Source: Thermomicrobiales bacterium (GTDB taxonomy: Bacteria; Chloroflexota; Chloroflexia; Thermomicrobiales; UBA6265). From it: a DNA stretch of 9,439 nt. Of this stretch, positions 1-5,417 are shown in pieces (the stretch's first letter is position 1; the number at the start of each line of letters is the position of its first letter). The translations under genes were made by a program, and so were the position numbers. The DNA lies in NCBI GenBank assembly GCA_025928535.1, contig JAICJJ010000069.1, positions 1 to 9,439 on the forward strand, given 5' to 3'. The notes below the pieces were generated by a model. The model did no database searches and was not told where the DNA came from. It saw only the letters and a program-made list of their open reading frames with translations.

Positions 1-1
1 A

Positions 2-1111
2 ATGCTCGATCCGGTGGCGGGGATCGGGGCGCGGGTTGGCGGCTTGCGCTTCGGCGTAGGCGTCGATCACCAGTTCGATCGCGGCGTCGCCGATGGCGTG
101 GATGCCGACCTGAAAGCCGGCGTCGTGCGCCCGCTTCACCTTCGCCTTCAATTCCTCCGGCGGCATCATCCAGAGCCCGACGTTGTTCGGCTGCCCTTCG
201 TACGGGCGGCGCATCCGGGCCGTGCGGCCGCCGATGCTGCCGTCGCTGAAGAGTTTGGCGGGGCCGATCCGCAGCCATTCGTCGCCGAAACCGGTGCGGA
301 TGCCGAGTTCGAGCAACGGGTCGAGCGTTTCGTCGAGCATCATCATCAGGTAGGAGCGGACCTGGAGGCGATCTTCCCGCCGCAGCCGCTGGTAGGCGCC
401 GAGTTCGCGCGGATCGCGAATGCCCGCTTCCGTCGCGCTCGTCACGCCGTCGCGGAGAAATTGCCGACCGCCCGCTTCGAGGGCCGCCGCGATCCGCGCT
501 TCGTCCAGCTCCGGCATGAACGAGCGGACATGGGTCAACGCGCTTTCGCGCAGGACGCCGGTCGGCTCGCCATGCTCGTCCCGATCGTAGACCCCGCCGT
601 CCGGATCGGGCGTGGCGCGCGAGACGCCGGCGAGGCGCAACGCGGCGGAGTTGGCGACTCCGATGTGGTGGCACATCCGGATCAGAACGACCGGGTGGTC
701 GGGCGCGACGGCGTCGAGATCGTGCCGGGTGGGATGCCGGCCTTCGGCCAGCCGCGCCTGATCGTAGCCACGCCCGACGATCCATTCCCCCGCCGGCCGA
801 TCCGCCGCCGCGTCACGCACAAGCGCGAGGAGATCGGGAATGGCGGCGTGGCGATCGGGCGAAAGATCGAGATCGAGCAACGCAAAGCCGACCGACATCG
901 GATGGGCGTGGGCGTCGTTCAGCCCCGGCGTCGCCGTTCGGCCGCGCAAATCGATCGTCTCGGCCCGCGGACCGGCCGCATCGCGCCCTGCGTCCGCGTC
1001 ATCCCCCACAAAGGCGACCCGTCCTTGCCGGATGGCGACGACCGAGGCGTTCGGCCGCGCCGGGTCCATCGTCACGACGCGGCCATTGGTCAGCAGCAGA
1101 TTACGGGGCAT
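2..1111 (-). CDS. YtcJ-like amidohydrolase (amidohydrolase family 3), C-terminus cut off by the window edge
   Basis: This is a metal-dependent hydrolase of the amidohydrolase superfamily, YtcJ/AepA-like branch; it probably hydrolyses an amide or related bond in a small molecule, but its substrate cannot be read from sequence. 370 residues are visible, of about 530 usual. A short beta-sandwich start (LLLTNGRVVTMDP) leads to the metal-binding HxH in GLNDAHAH (H68, H70). Then come the family motifs GRGYDQARL (113-121) and HHIGVANSAAL (148-158), the probable carboxylated lysine K286 in AKLFSDGS, RTARM (296-300), H338 in GIHAIGDAAI, and RHRIEH (365-370), where the window ends. The start is the ATG at 1111, preceded by GGAGG about 8 bases upstream. 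No signal peptide is visible, so the enzyme is probably cytoplasmic. It lies 78 bases downstream of the RES toxin gene on the same strand and may have its own promoter. Family assignment is secure; substrate unknown. Confidence 0.93.
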   Translation of the reverse strand, partial: MPRNLLLTNGRVVTMDPARPNASVVAIRQGRVAFVGDDADAGRDAAGPRAETIDLRGRTATPGLNDAHAHPMSVGFALLDLDLSPDRHAAIPDLLALVRDAAADRPAGEWIVGRGYDQARLAEGRHPTRHDLDAVAPDHPVVLIRMCHHIGVANSAALRLAGVSRATPDPDGGVYDRDEHGEPTGVLRESALTHVRSFMPELDEARIAAALEAGGRQFLRDGVTSATEAGIRDPRELGAYQRLRREDRLQVRSYLMMMLDETLDPLLELGIRTGFGDEWLRIGPAKLFSDGSIGGRTARMRRPYEGQPNNVGLWMMPPEELKAKVKRAHDAGFQVGIHAIGDAAIELVIDAYAEAQAANPRPDPRHRIEH

Positions 1112-1159
1112 GCGAAATCCTCCAATCGTCATGTCGTCCTCCGCTCCGTGCTGAAACGA

Positions 1160-1188
1160 CATGATCATGCGTCGCCGGGATTGGTCAA
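1160..1188 (-). promoter_or_regulatory. Candidate promoter with overlapping palindrome, upstream of the amidohydrolase gene
   Basis: On the minus strand TTGACC (1188-1183) is followed after 16 bases by GATCAT (1166-1161), a fair sigma-70-type pair. The perfect 10-base palindrome CATGATCATG (1160-1169) covers the -10 element. The site is about 50 bases before the amidohydrolase ATG and just past the RES stop codon, so it could uncouple the two genes. No experimental support; a chance match is possible. Confidence 0.35.
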
Positions 1189-1189
1189 C

Positions 1190-1861
1190 TCAAGAGCGCT
1201 CAGCAAACGAGAGCGTCAATTCGAACGTGCGCGCGACTGCGATCAATTCCGGATCATCGGGTTCGATCGGGGTTGGCGCGGAAGCGGTCGTGATACTCGC
1301 GACCGAAAAGATTGCCCAGCAATCGAGCCGCAAATCATGGCTGCAACTGTATGCCAGGCCGGCATGGCCACGTTCGAACGCCCAGCGCGCGATCGCTCGG
1401 GTCAGGCGCCGATCGGACCCGACCAGATCGCCCGGTTTGAAGCGGTTGCCGTAACCGAGTTTGGGCAGCCGCGCGGCGATTTCCGGCTCCCGGCTGAGCG
1501 CGACCGCCGATTCCGGCGCGTTCATCCGGAGGTCGAGCCACCGCTGACCAGCGTCCAGCCGCAAGTGACCGATCAGTTTGTCGGAATAGGCATCCGGAAT
1601 AAGGCCGCTCTGGGGAATGAACGCATCCGGCCCCATCGCCAGCAAACGCTGGAGCAGAGCCCGGTCCGGCCGGAAGGCGTCGAGCGTTTCGAGAAAGCAG
1701 GCGCGCCGCTCGGGCGCGGCATACAGCACGCCGAATTCATTTTCGGGGTCGTCGAACCGACCTTCGCCGCGAAATGCCGCCGGTGGCCAGGCAAGCGGAT
1801 CGGGCGAGCGACCAATGCGGTGCAGAACGATGTGCGAAGGATCGGCCAGGCGAATGCCCAT
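1190..1861 (-). CDS. res: RES-domain toxin (NAD+-degrading) of a type II toxin-antitoxin system
   Basis: This 223-residue protein matches the RES domain fold, named for conserved Arg, Glu and Ser. Characterised RES toxins (MbcT of Mycobacterium, the Pseudomonas putida RES) consume cellular NAD+ and stop growth until bound by an Xre-type partner. Visible family features are LHRIGR near the start (R15), GRFDDP (34-39), VLYAA with Y47, FLETL with E58, and GLAYSCSHD (168-176) with the expected serine, followed by CWAIF. All parts of the presumed NAD-binding pocket seem present, so I see no sign of decay. The start ATG at 1861 overlaps the antitoxin stop by one base (TGATG), which implies translational coupling and antitoxin-first order, as usual for xre-res. 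It should act in the cytosol. Other RES proteins could have non-toxin roles, but this pairing makes a toxin most likely. Confidence 0.88.
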   Translation of the reverse strand: MGIRLADPSHIVLHRIGRSPDPLAWPPAAFRGEGRFDDPENEFGVLYAAPERRACFLETLDAFRPDRALLQRLLAMGPDAFIPQSGLIPDAYSDKLIGHLRLDAGQRWLDLRMNAPESAVALSREPEIAARLPKLGYGNRFKPGDLVGSDRRLTRAIARWAFERGHAGLAYSCSHDLRLDCWAIFSVASITTASAPTPIEPDDPELIAVARTFELTLSFAERS

Positions 1862-2283
1862 CAGCCATGCGCGAGATACGCGCGCGCGGCGCGCATCACG
1901 CGCGGAGCATCCCCCGGCTCGTCGGCCAGAACAAGCGCCGGGGCACGGTCGCTGAGATAGGGGTTCAGTCCCATAAACCAGGCTTGGGCGGTTTGGCGGG
2001 ACTCCGCCAACTCGAGCAAGGTCGCAATCTGGAATGCATTTCGCAGGCGCGTCAGGTTGGACGGGTGCGGAACCTGACCCTGGGCCCACTTCCCGACCGT
2101 CTTCGGATTGTCGATGCCGCAGACGAGCGCTGTCAGGTTTTGGCCGAACAGGTCCTGCATTCGACCCGCCATCTCCGCGGGCGTCGCCGTCACCGCTCGT
2201 TGGTGCGCCGTCGCGAGCACGGCCGCAGCGGCATCCTGTCTCGCAGTGGCGGCCTCGCTCGTTGCAGACGTCGCGATCGCCAT
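1861..2283 (-). CDS. xre: Xre/MbcA/ParS-type antitoxin of the RES module
   Basis: This is a 140-residue cytosolic antitoxin, expected to bind and block the RES toxin and to repress its own operon. An Ala-rich N-terminal stretch (residues 1-37) is followed by a helix-turn-helix-like part (about 42-70, ending NPKTVGKWAQGQ) and a helical C-terminal part (about 80-137, with IATLLEL, AWFMGLNPYLSDRAP and RVMRAARAYL). The latter resembles the DUF2384/MbcA toxin-binding domain, which often carries a GLNPYL-like motif and a final helix that plugs the toxin active site. I chose the ATG at 2283 because GGGAGG lies about 5 bases upstream; an in-frame start at 2361 would add 26 residues with no family resemblance and no ribosome binding site. 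The gene directly precedes and overlaps the toxin gene by one base. Confidence 0.85.
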   Translation of the reverse strand: MAIATSATSEAATARQDAAAAVLATAHQRAVTATPAEMAGRMQDLFGQNLTALVCGIDNPKTVGKWAQGQVPHPSNLTRLRNAFQIATLLELAESRQTAQAWFMGLNPYLSDRAPALVLADEPGDAPRVMRAARAYLAHG

Positions 2284-2337
2284 CGTTTCCTCCCTGGTCA
2301 AGCCGCCGCGGCGGCATTCACGGGATGTATCGGCGCT

Positions 2338-2360
2338 TGATCCATTCCGCGCTTGGATCA
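2338..2360. promoter_or_regulatory. Inverted repeat, candidate operator of the xre-res operon
   Basis: TGATCCA (2338-2344) and TGGATCA (2354-2360) form a perfect 7-base inverted repeat with a 9-base spacer. GCGCTTG also occurs as a direct repeat inside the same site (2333-2339 and 2349-2355). The centre lies about 66 bases before the antitoxin ATG and just downstream of the candidate -10. This would suit roadblock autorepression by the Xre protein, but binding is inferred only from position and symmetry. Confidence 0.4.
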
Positions 2361-2378
2361 CCTCGGCGGCAACTTCCA

Positions 2379-2387
2379 GTATGATAC
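2379..2387 (-). promoter_or_regulatory. Candidate -10 element for xre-res, inside a GTATCATAC palindrome
   Basis: On the minus strand TATCAT (2386-2381) matches the sigma-70 -10 consensus at five of six positions and sits in a 9-base near-palindrome, GTATCATAC. It falls in the 116-base gap between the HTH_37 stop codon and the antitoxin start. No convincing -35 is visible at the right distance; the run of T and GC-poor bases upstream may substitute. Weak evidence. Confidence 0.33.
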
Positions 2388-2399
2388 CGCAAAAGCACC

Positions 2400-2687
2400 C
2401 TAAAAAGCGACGTTCTGGTCCGCTCGATTGAGCATGGCCATGAGCCGATCCAGAGAGAAAGCGCGCAAACGGCCGCGTAGGATGTTGACAACCTCGGACT
2501 GATGGAGGCCGAGTGATTCAGCCGCCTCGGTCTGCTGCCAACCGCGCTCAGCGATGACTTGAGCGATCTGGCGGGCAAGTTTCGCCTTCGCCAATCGAAT
2601 CTCAGGGTCAGGCAACTCGAGGTCGGCAAAGATGTTGCCGCTGCTTTCTTCGCAGACGTTGGCGTCATGCACAGCCGTTTCTCCCAT
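2400..2687 (-). CDS. HTH_37-family (HigA-like) helix-turn-helix regulator, no toxin partner visible
   Basis: This 95-residue protein closely follows the pattern of HTH_37 antitoxin-like regulators: CEESSGNIFADLELPDPE (about residues 11-28), LAKAKLARQI, then the helix-turn-helix QQTEAAESLGLHQSEVVNIL and a final RGRLRAFSLDRLMAMLNR. Members are often the antitoxin half of HigBA-type modules, binding promoter DNA and a RelE/HigB-type ribosome-dependent nuclease. Here no such toxin is seen on either side: upstream lie a hairpin and the molybdoenzyme gene, downstream the xre antitoxin. The ATG at 2687 is preferred because family members start shortly before ESSGN; GAGGGGAG abuts it, an unusually short spacing. 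A TTG at 2735 would add 16 unrelated residues. Base composition is about 59% G+C over 2401-2700, lower than the neighbours. It may be an orphan regulator or may have joined the RES module. Confidence 0.82.
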   Translation of the reverse strand: MGETAVHDANVCEESSGNIFADLELPDPEIRLAKAKLARQIAQVIAERGWQQTEAAESLGLHQSEVVNILRGRLRAFSLDRLMAMLNRADQNVAF

Positions 2688-2727
2688 CTCCCCTCGATCC
2701 ACCGCACGATGAGGGCGTTGAGCGTAC

Positions 2728-2735
2728 TTGATCAA
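2728..2735. promoter_or_regulatory. TTGATCAA palindrome upstream of the HTH_37 gene
   Basis: This perfect 8-base palindrome lies about 44 bases before the HTH_37 ATG, where a -35 region or operator would be expected. On the minus strand TTGATC could itself be a weak -35. It is a candidate autoregulatory site only. Confidence 0.25.
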
Positions 2736-2758
2736 CTGTCGGCGGGGAGATCGCCAAG

Positions 2759-2788
2759 CGGCCCGGGCGAGCAGGTTCGCCCGGGCCG
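2759..2788 (-). terminator. Perfect GC-rich hairpin after the molybdoenzyme gene
   Basis: Arms of 12 bases (2759-2770, CGGCCCGGGCGA, and 2777-2788) pair perfectly around a 6-base loop. It stands 27 bases past the stop codon of the minus-strand molybdoenzyme gene and before the HTH_37 gene, so it most likely ends the former transcript or stabilises its 3' end. No T-run follows on the minus strand, as is common in GC-rich genomes; termination is therefore inferred. Confidence 0.6.
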
Positions 2789-2814
2789 TTGCAACTCATG
2801 CGCCCAGCGCGGGT

Positions 2815-4053
2815 TCAGGCCGAGACGTTCACCATCACCCGCTGCACCGCGTTGTACTGGTAGCCGAGCTGGTTCCACTGGGCCGCGAACGGCTGCGACG
2901 TGCTCCGGTCGTCGGTCGCCCGGCTGAGGAGTCCGGTCGGGCCGGGCTTGGCGTCCCAGGCGTATTCGAACCTCGCCCAGGCGTGCTCGCCGCCGCTCTG
3001 GGTGATCTTGGCGTCGTTCCAGTTCAGCCCATTGTCGGTCGATACCTCGACCCTGGCGATGCCGCCGAGGCCCGACCAGGCGTAGCCGGCCACGGGAACC
3101 TGCCCCGCCTTGACCGGAGCATCGTATCCAGGCGACCAGATCGCCGACGAAACCGGCATCTCCCGCACCGGACGCAGCACCGCGCCCTGCGCGTCGACCA
3201 CGATGTAGTTCTTGACGTTGAAATCGCCTTCGAACGTGTGATCGAGCACCGTCAGGCCGATCAGCCATTTGGTCGAGGCGATGCCGCCCCAACCCGGCAC
3301 GAACAACCGCACCGGACCGCCGTGCGGCGCCGGCAAATCTTCGCCGTTCATCTTGAGCGCGAGGAGGACGTCGCCGCTCATCGCGACGCCAAGCGGCAAC
3401 CCCCGCTGCATCTCCGCGAAATCGCCGCCTTGCGACACGACGTCGATCGCGCCGTCCTTGACGCCCGCCTTGCCGAGCACGTCGGCGAGGGAAATGCCGC
3501 TCCATTCCGCGTTGGCGACCGCGTCGTTGCGCCACTGGCCGCCTTTCACCGCCGGCAAGAACAAGCCGCGCCCGTTGCCGGAGCATTCGAGAAACGCCTG
3601 GAACGTCCGCTGCGGCATGCTCCTCAGATCGTCGAGCGTCAGCGTCAGCGGGGTGTCGACGTGGCCGACGACCTGCAGGCGATACTTCGCCGGATCGTCC
3701 AGTTTCGCCGACGGCCCGTGGGAGCGGATGAAAAACGCCCCGTTGGCGACGTCGAGCCCGCTGACCAGATCGGGCGGCGTGCCGAAATTGAAGCCGCCGT
3801 GGGCGATCAGCGGTTGATCGACGCCGATCGAGGCGAGCGATTTGGCGGGGTCGTCGCTCGGCGGAATGATGGTGAACGGGCTGGGGAAAACCGCTGCCGG
3901 CGTCGCCCCGGCGGCTGGCGTCGCGCTTTGGGCCCAGGCGCCGTCGGCGAGGATCGACGCGATGACCGGCGCGGCGAATCCGGCCGCCGCCAACCGGCCG
4001 ATCAACCGCCGGCGGCTCAAGCGCATGGCATCGCGCTCGATCGTTGCTGACAT
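2815..4053 (-). CDS. Tat-exported SoxC/sulfite-oxidase-like molybdopterin oxidoreductase
   Basis: This 412-residue enzyme belongs to the sulfite oxidase family and carries a molybdopterin cofactor; the likely reaction is sulfite to sulfate or a related oxidation outside the cytoplasmic membrane. The N-terminus has a twin-arginine signal: SRRRLIG (13-19), a hydrophobic stretch, and a probable cleavage after AWA (39-41). An Ala/Thr/Pro-rich linker follows. The catalytic molybdenum-binding cysteine is C157 in FLECSGNGR. APHGGPVRLFVPGWGG and STKWLIGLTVLD (about 242-271) are typical cofactor-domain motifs, and residues from about 285 to the end form the Ig-like dimerisation domain, ending NQLGYQYNAVQRVMVNV. 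The start ATG at 4053 has AGGAGG a few bases upstream; an in-frame start at 4155 would put about 45 residues before the Tat motif. No cytochrome (SoxD/SorB-like) subunit gene lies beside it, so its electron acceptor is unknown. Confidence 0.92.
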   Translation of the reverse strand: MSATIERDAMRLSRRRLIGRLAAAGFAAPVIASILADGAWAQSATPAAGATPAAVFPSPFTIIPPSDDPAKSLASIGVDQPLIAHGGFNFGTPPDLVSGLDVANGAFFIRSHGPSAKLDDPAKYRLQVVGHVDTPLTLTLDDLRSMPQRTFQAFLECSGNGRGLFLPAVKGGQWRNDAVANAEWSGISLADVLGKAGVKDGAIDVVSQGGDFAEMQRGLPLGVAMSGDVLLALKMNGEDLPAPHGGPVRLFVPGWGGIASTKWLIGLTVLDHTFEGDFNVKNYIVVDAQGAVLRPVREMPVSSAIWSPGYDAPVKAGQVPVAGYAWSGLGGIARVEVSTDNGLNWNDAKITQSGGEHAWARFEYAWDAKPGPTGLLSRATDDRSTSQPFAAQWNQLGYQYNAVQRVMVNVSA

Positions 4054-4280
4054 GGCGCTCCTCCTGTTCACGGCCCGAACGATCTCGCCGCCGTCGCTGG
4101 CGCGACCCGGCGTCTGGCCCACCGCGCGCAAGGCTGATGCCGCAAGAAGTCGCACATGAACGATTGCCGCAGGATCGGCGGCCCCGTTTGCCGTTTCGCG
4201 CCCGGCGCCGCACCATCCCGCCGGCGCCGCCCGGTTCGCCGCGCGTCCGCCGCATGCCCTGCCGACTGCGAGGAGAGCCG
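4054..4280. other. Divergent intergenic region between the molybdoenzyme and methyltransferase genes
   Basis: These 227 bases separate two divergently transcribed genes and should hold both promoters, but no good -35/-10 pair stands out. It contains the two ribosome binding sites at its ends and a 10-base direct repeat, CCGGCGCCGC, at 4202-4211 and 4221-4230 (19 bases apart, each with a GGCGCC palindrome), of unknown meaning. No small gene is evident. Confidence 0.5.
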
Positions 4281-5051
4281 ATGACCGATTCGACCCGCCG
4301 CTTTTCGAACCGGGTGGACGACTACGTCCGCTACCGTCCGTCGTATCCGCCGGAAATCGTCGATCTGCTGGCCGAGCAATGCGGCTTGACGCCCGACTGG
4401 ACGATCGCCGACATCGGATCGGGACCGGGCAACCTGACCCGACTCTTCCTCGATCATGGCAACGCCGTCGTTGGCGTCGAGCCGAACCGGGAGATGCGCG
4501 AAGCGGGCGAACGGCTTCTGACGGGCTACCCGCGCTTCACGAGCGTCGATGGAACCGCCGAGGCGACGGGCTTGGCGGCGGCCAGCGTCGATCTCGTCAC
4601 GGCCGGACAGGCCTTTCACTGGTTCGACGCCGAGCGGGCGCGGCAAGAGTTCATCCGCGTCTTGCGACCGCCGCGCTGGGTCGCCTTGATCTGGAACGAA
4701 CGCCGGGTCGGATCGGCGCCCTTTCTGGCCGACTACGAAGCGTTGCTGCTCCGGTTCGGCACGGATTATTCGGCGGTGCGGCACCAGGACACCGCCGGCG
4801 ACGCCCACATCGCCACGTTTTTCGGACCGGGCGGCTACCGCCTGACGACGCTCGACAACCGGCAAGCGTTCGATCTGGCGGCCTTGCGGGGCCGGGTCCG
4901 CTCGTCGTCGTACGCGCCGTTGCCGGGCCAGCCGGGCTTCGCGGAACTGGACGCCGGATTGGGGACCATCTTCGCCGAGCATCAGCGCGATGGCCTCATC
5001 TCGTTCGATTACGATACGCGCCTTTATCTCGGCCGGCTCGATCCGCTGTGA
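4281..5051 (+). CDS. Class I SAM-dependent methyltransferase (Methyltransf_11 type)
   Basis: This 256-residue cytosolic enzyme should transfer a methyl group from S-adenosylmethionine to an unknown acceptor. After the N-terminal RFSNRVDDYVRYRPSYPPE, typical of this small-molecule methyltransferase group, comes motif I, IADIGSGPGN (42-51), which binds SAM; E67 in VVGVEPN is the acidic residue at the end of strand beta2; VDGTAEATGL and VDLVTAGQAFHWFD follow (motif IV region, about 103-116). The usual VLRPGG turn before the strand VALIWNER reads VLRPPRW, an odd loss of both glycines. The ATG at 4281 is preceded by AGGAGAG 4 bases upstream and gives the normal family N-terminus; a start further upstream would add residues without family features. 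It is alone in its transcription unit as far as can be seen. Confidence 0.9.
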   Translation: MTDSTRRFSNRVDDYVRYRPSYPPEIVDLLAEQCGLTPDWTIADIGSGPGNLTRLFLDHGNAVVGVEPNREMREAGERLLTGYPRFTSVDGTAEATGLAAASVDLVTAGQAFHWFDAERARQEFIRVLRPPRWVALIWNERRVGSAPFLADYEALLLRFGTDYSAVRHQDTAGDAHIATFFGPGGYRLTTLDNRQAFDLAALRGRVRSSSYAPLPGQPGFAELDAGLGTIFAEHQRDGLISFDYDTRLYLGRLDPL

Positions 5052-5277
5052 ACCAGGGCCGAACCGACTCGTCGCGTTCCGTCTGAAGCGGGCCTTCGCG
5101 GAAGCATGCCGCCTGGGCGAGATCACGCACGTCCGCCGGCCGCGATTTCGCGCCGAAATGCGTGACGTTGCGGATGCCCGCGACTCCGCCCTCCTCCATG
5201 CTGAGAACGTGCCCGACGGGGCGCCCGCAATCGACGTTCGATGTCGCGCAGCCGATGGAGGACAGACGGGCGGGCAT
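4996..5277 (-). CDS. Doubtful small ORF, unknown protein, in the gap after the methyltransferase gene
   Basis: A 93-codon reading frame from ATG 5277 lies opposite the otherwise empty gap and overlaps the last 56 bases of the convergent methyltransferase gene. I do not recognise the protein; it has three cysteines (C10, C17, C58) and no membrane segment. In favour: a hand count of about 77 codons over 5053-5283 gives roughly 80%, 69% and 58% G+C at its third, first and second codon positions, the order expected of a real gene in a GC-rich genome. Against: no ribosome binding site before 5277, a frame that stays open far upstream against the hemoglobin gene, and the overlap. It could equally be chance or a decayed gene. 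Confidence 0.2.
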   Translation of the reverse strand: MPARLSSIGCATSNVDCGRPVGHVLSMEEGGVAGIRNVTHFGAKSRPADVRDLAQAACFREGPLQTERDESVRPWFTADRAGRDKGAYRNRTR

Positions 5278-5417
5278 TGTCGAGGCGACTGCGATTGCTG
5301 CGGCGGCCTCACCTGCGAAGCCACTCGGCGGTGCGGGTAGTGCGCAATCGGGTTGTACGATGGGGACGGCGGGGCGAGCGACGACGCCCCGCCGGCTGGC
5401 GTCAGGAGGCGACGCGA
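5052..5417. other. 366-base intergenic region without a convincing gene
   Basis: The region between the methyltransferase stop and the hemoglobin start holds no plus-strand frame with a ribosome binding site or family resemblance. Its left two thirds contain the doubtful minus-strand ORF described at 4996-5277. Its right end holds a possible -10 (TACGAT, 5356-5361) and the stem-loop at 5367-5394. The rest shows nothing I can interpret. Confidence 0.5.
5367..5394 (+). promoter_or_regulatory. Stem-loop in the leader of the truncated hemoglobin gene
   Basis: Perfect 10-base arms (5367-5376, CGGCGGGGCG, and 5385-5394) enclose an 8-base loop. The hairpin ends 9 bases before the AGGAGG ribosome binding site (5404-5409). 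A weak -10 (TACGAT) lies just upstream, which would put the transcript start near the first stem base. It could protect the 5' end, tune translation, or end transcription coming from the left. Structure is seen; role is inferred. Confidence 0.45.

Noticed and set aside
2..1960. 652-residue plus-strand open frame
   Set aside because: It is codon-register antisense to the amidohydrolase and RES genes, is rich in Arg/Gly/Pro/His, has no domain motif, and is explained by the high GC content of the true minus-strand genes.
2688..2735. TTG start at 2735 for the HTH_37 gene
   Set aside because: It adds 16 residues unlike the family; the ATG at 2687 gives the usual short lead into ESSGN.
2688..2814. 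A possible HigB/RelE toxin or remnant upstream of the HTH_37 gene
   Set aside because: Only 127 bases are available, filled by the hairpin and promoter-like sequence; no frame resembles the toxin.
4202..4230. Direct repeat CCGGCGCCGC as an operator or repeat array
   Set aside because: There are only two copies in very GC-rich sequence with no link to a promoter; kept only as a note on the intergenic region.
2732..4255. Long frames on both strands over the molybdoenzyme (507 residues minus, 440 residues plus)
   Set aside because: Both are Arg-rich shadows of the well-supported molybdopterin oxidoreductase frame and show no motifs.
4990..5340. 116-residue plus-strand frame with a Cys-rich C-terminus
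   Set aside because: It begins inside the methyltransferase gene, has no ribosome binding site, and its codon positions show GC1 above GC3, unlike real genes here.
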